Origin: an uncultured Rhodospirillaceae bacterium
Lineage (GTDB): Bacteria > Pseudomonadota > Alphaproteobacteria > RF32 > CAG-239
Direction of reading: 5' to 3'
Assembly: GCA_900313185.1 (NCBI GenBank)
Contig: OMQI01000051.1
Span: 1 to 5,440 of the forward strand
DNA: 5,440 nt
Each line of letters begins with the position of its first letter. Position 1 is the stretch's first letter. The notes below the pieces were generated by a model. The model searched no databases, was not told the origin of the DNA, and saw nothing but the letters and a program-made list of their open reading frames with translations. Of this stretch, positions 5,391 to 5,440 are shown in pieces. The position numbers and the translations under genes were made by a program.

Positions 5391-5440
5391 AAGTCAAGCC
5401 AAGCTTGTCCTAAATCTTCGCGTCCCTGATATTCTATATA
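5384..5440 (-). CDS. C-terminal end of an unidentified minus-strand gene (cut by window edge)
   Basis: Read from the right edge on the minus strand, one frame gives 18 codons, YIEYQGREDLGQAWLDLK, and then TGA at 5386-5384. The peptide has ordinary protein composition, and the stop lies next to a hairpin (5362-5381) as expected for a gene end. It is too short to assign a family, so the claim is only that a convergent gene probably ends here. Confidence 0.5.
   Translation of the reverse strand, partial: YIEYQGREDLGQAWLDLK

Overview
The window looks like a chromosomal housekeeping segment of an AT-rich alphaproteobacterium. This is inferred from three things. The RecA protein and its promoter carry the direct-repeat LexA box GAAC-N7-GAAC, which is the alphaproteobacterial form of the SOS box. 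The FabI protein has the alphaproteobacterial N-terminal style (GKKGLIMGLANDRSIAWG) and the HAIAFSDK segment. Codon use is uniformly AT-rich, with no compositional break between genes. I cannot name a species; an uncultured gut or host-associated lineage is plausible but unproven.

Layout, left to right. A minus-strand family 2 glycosyltransferase of the WaaE/KdtX type runs off the left edge (1-301) and has its own promoter. Upstream of it, also on the minus strand, is fabI (enoyl-ACP reductase, 430-1254), closed by a hairpin terminator at 373-406. A 115-base divergent region (1255-1369) separates fabI from a plus-strand YihY/BrkB-family inner-membrane protein (1370-2254). That gene overlaps tail-to-tail by 9 bases with a minus-strand HD-domain phosphohydrolase (2246-3064), with no terminator visible between them. 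A second divergent region (3065-3273) holds promoter candidates in both directions and the LexA box. recA (3274-4302) follows and ends in a perfect 10-bp stem terminator. Next is a separately promoted gene for an exported, acidic protein built from 22-residue repeats (4443-5345), then a hairpin terminator that also borders the last 18 codons of a further minus-strand gene (5384-5440, cut by the window edge).

The genes do not form one pathway. FabI (fatty-acid elongation) and the glycosyltransferase (probably LPS or other surface glycan) both contribute to the envelope, and YihY and the repeat protein are also envelope-located. RecA is the DNA-repair and SOS core. Most genes appear to be single transcription units with their own promoters and terminators. 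No mobile element, CRISPR array, tRNA or rRNA is visible. The least ordinary element is the 66-bp tandem repeat gene downstream of recA; I see no strong evidence for a novel multi-gene system here.
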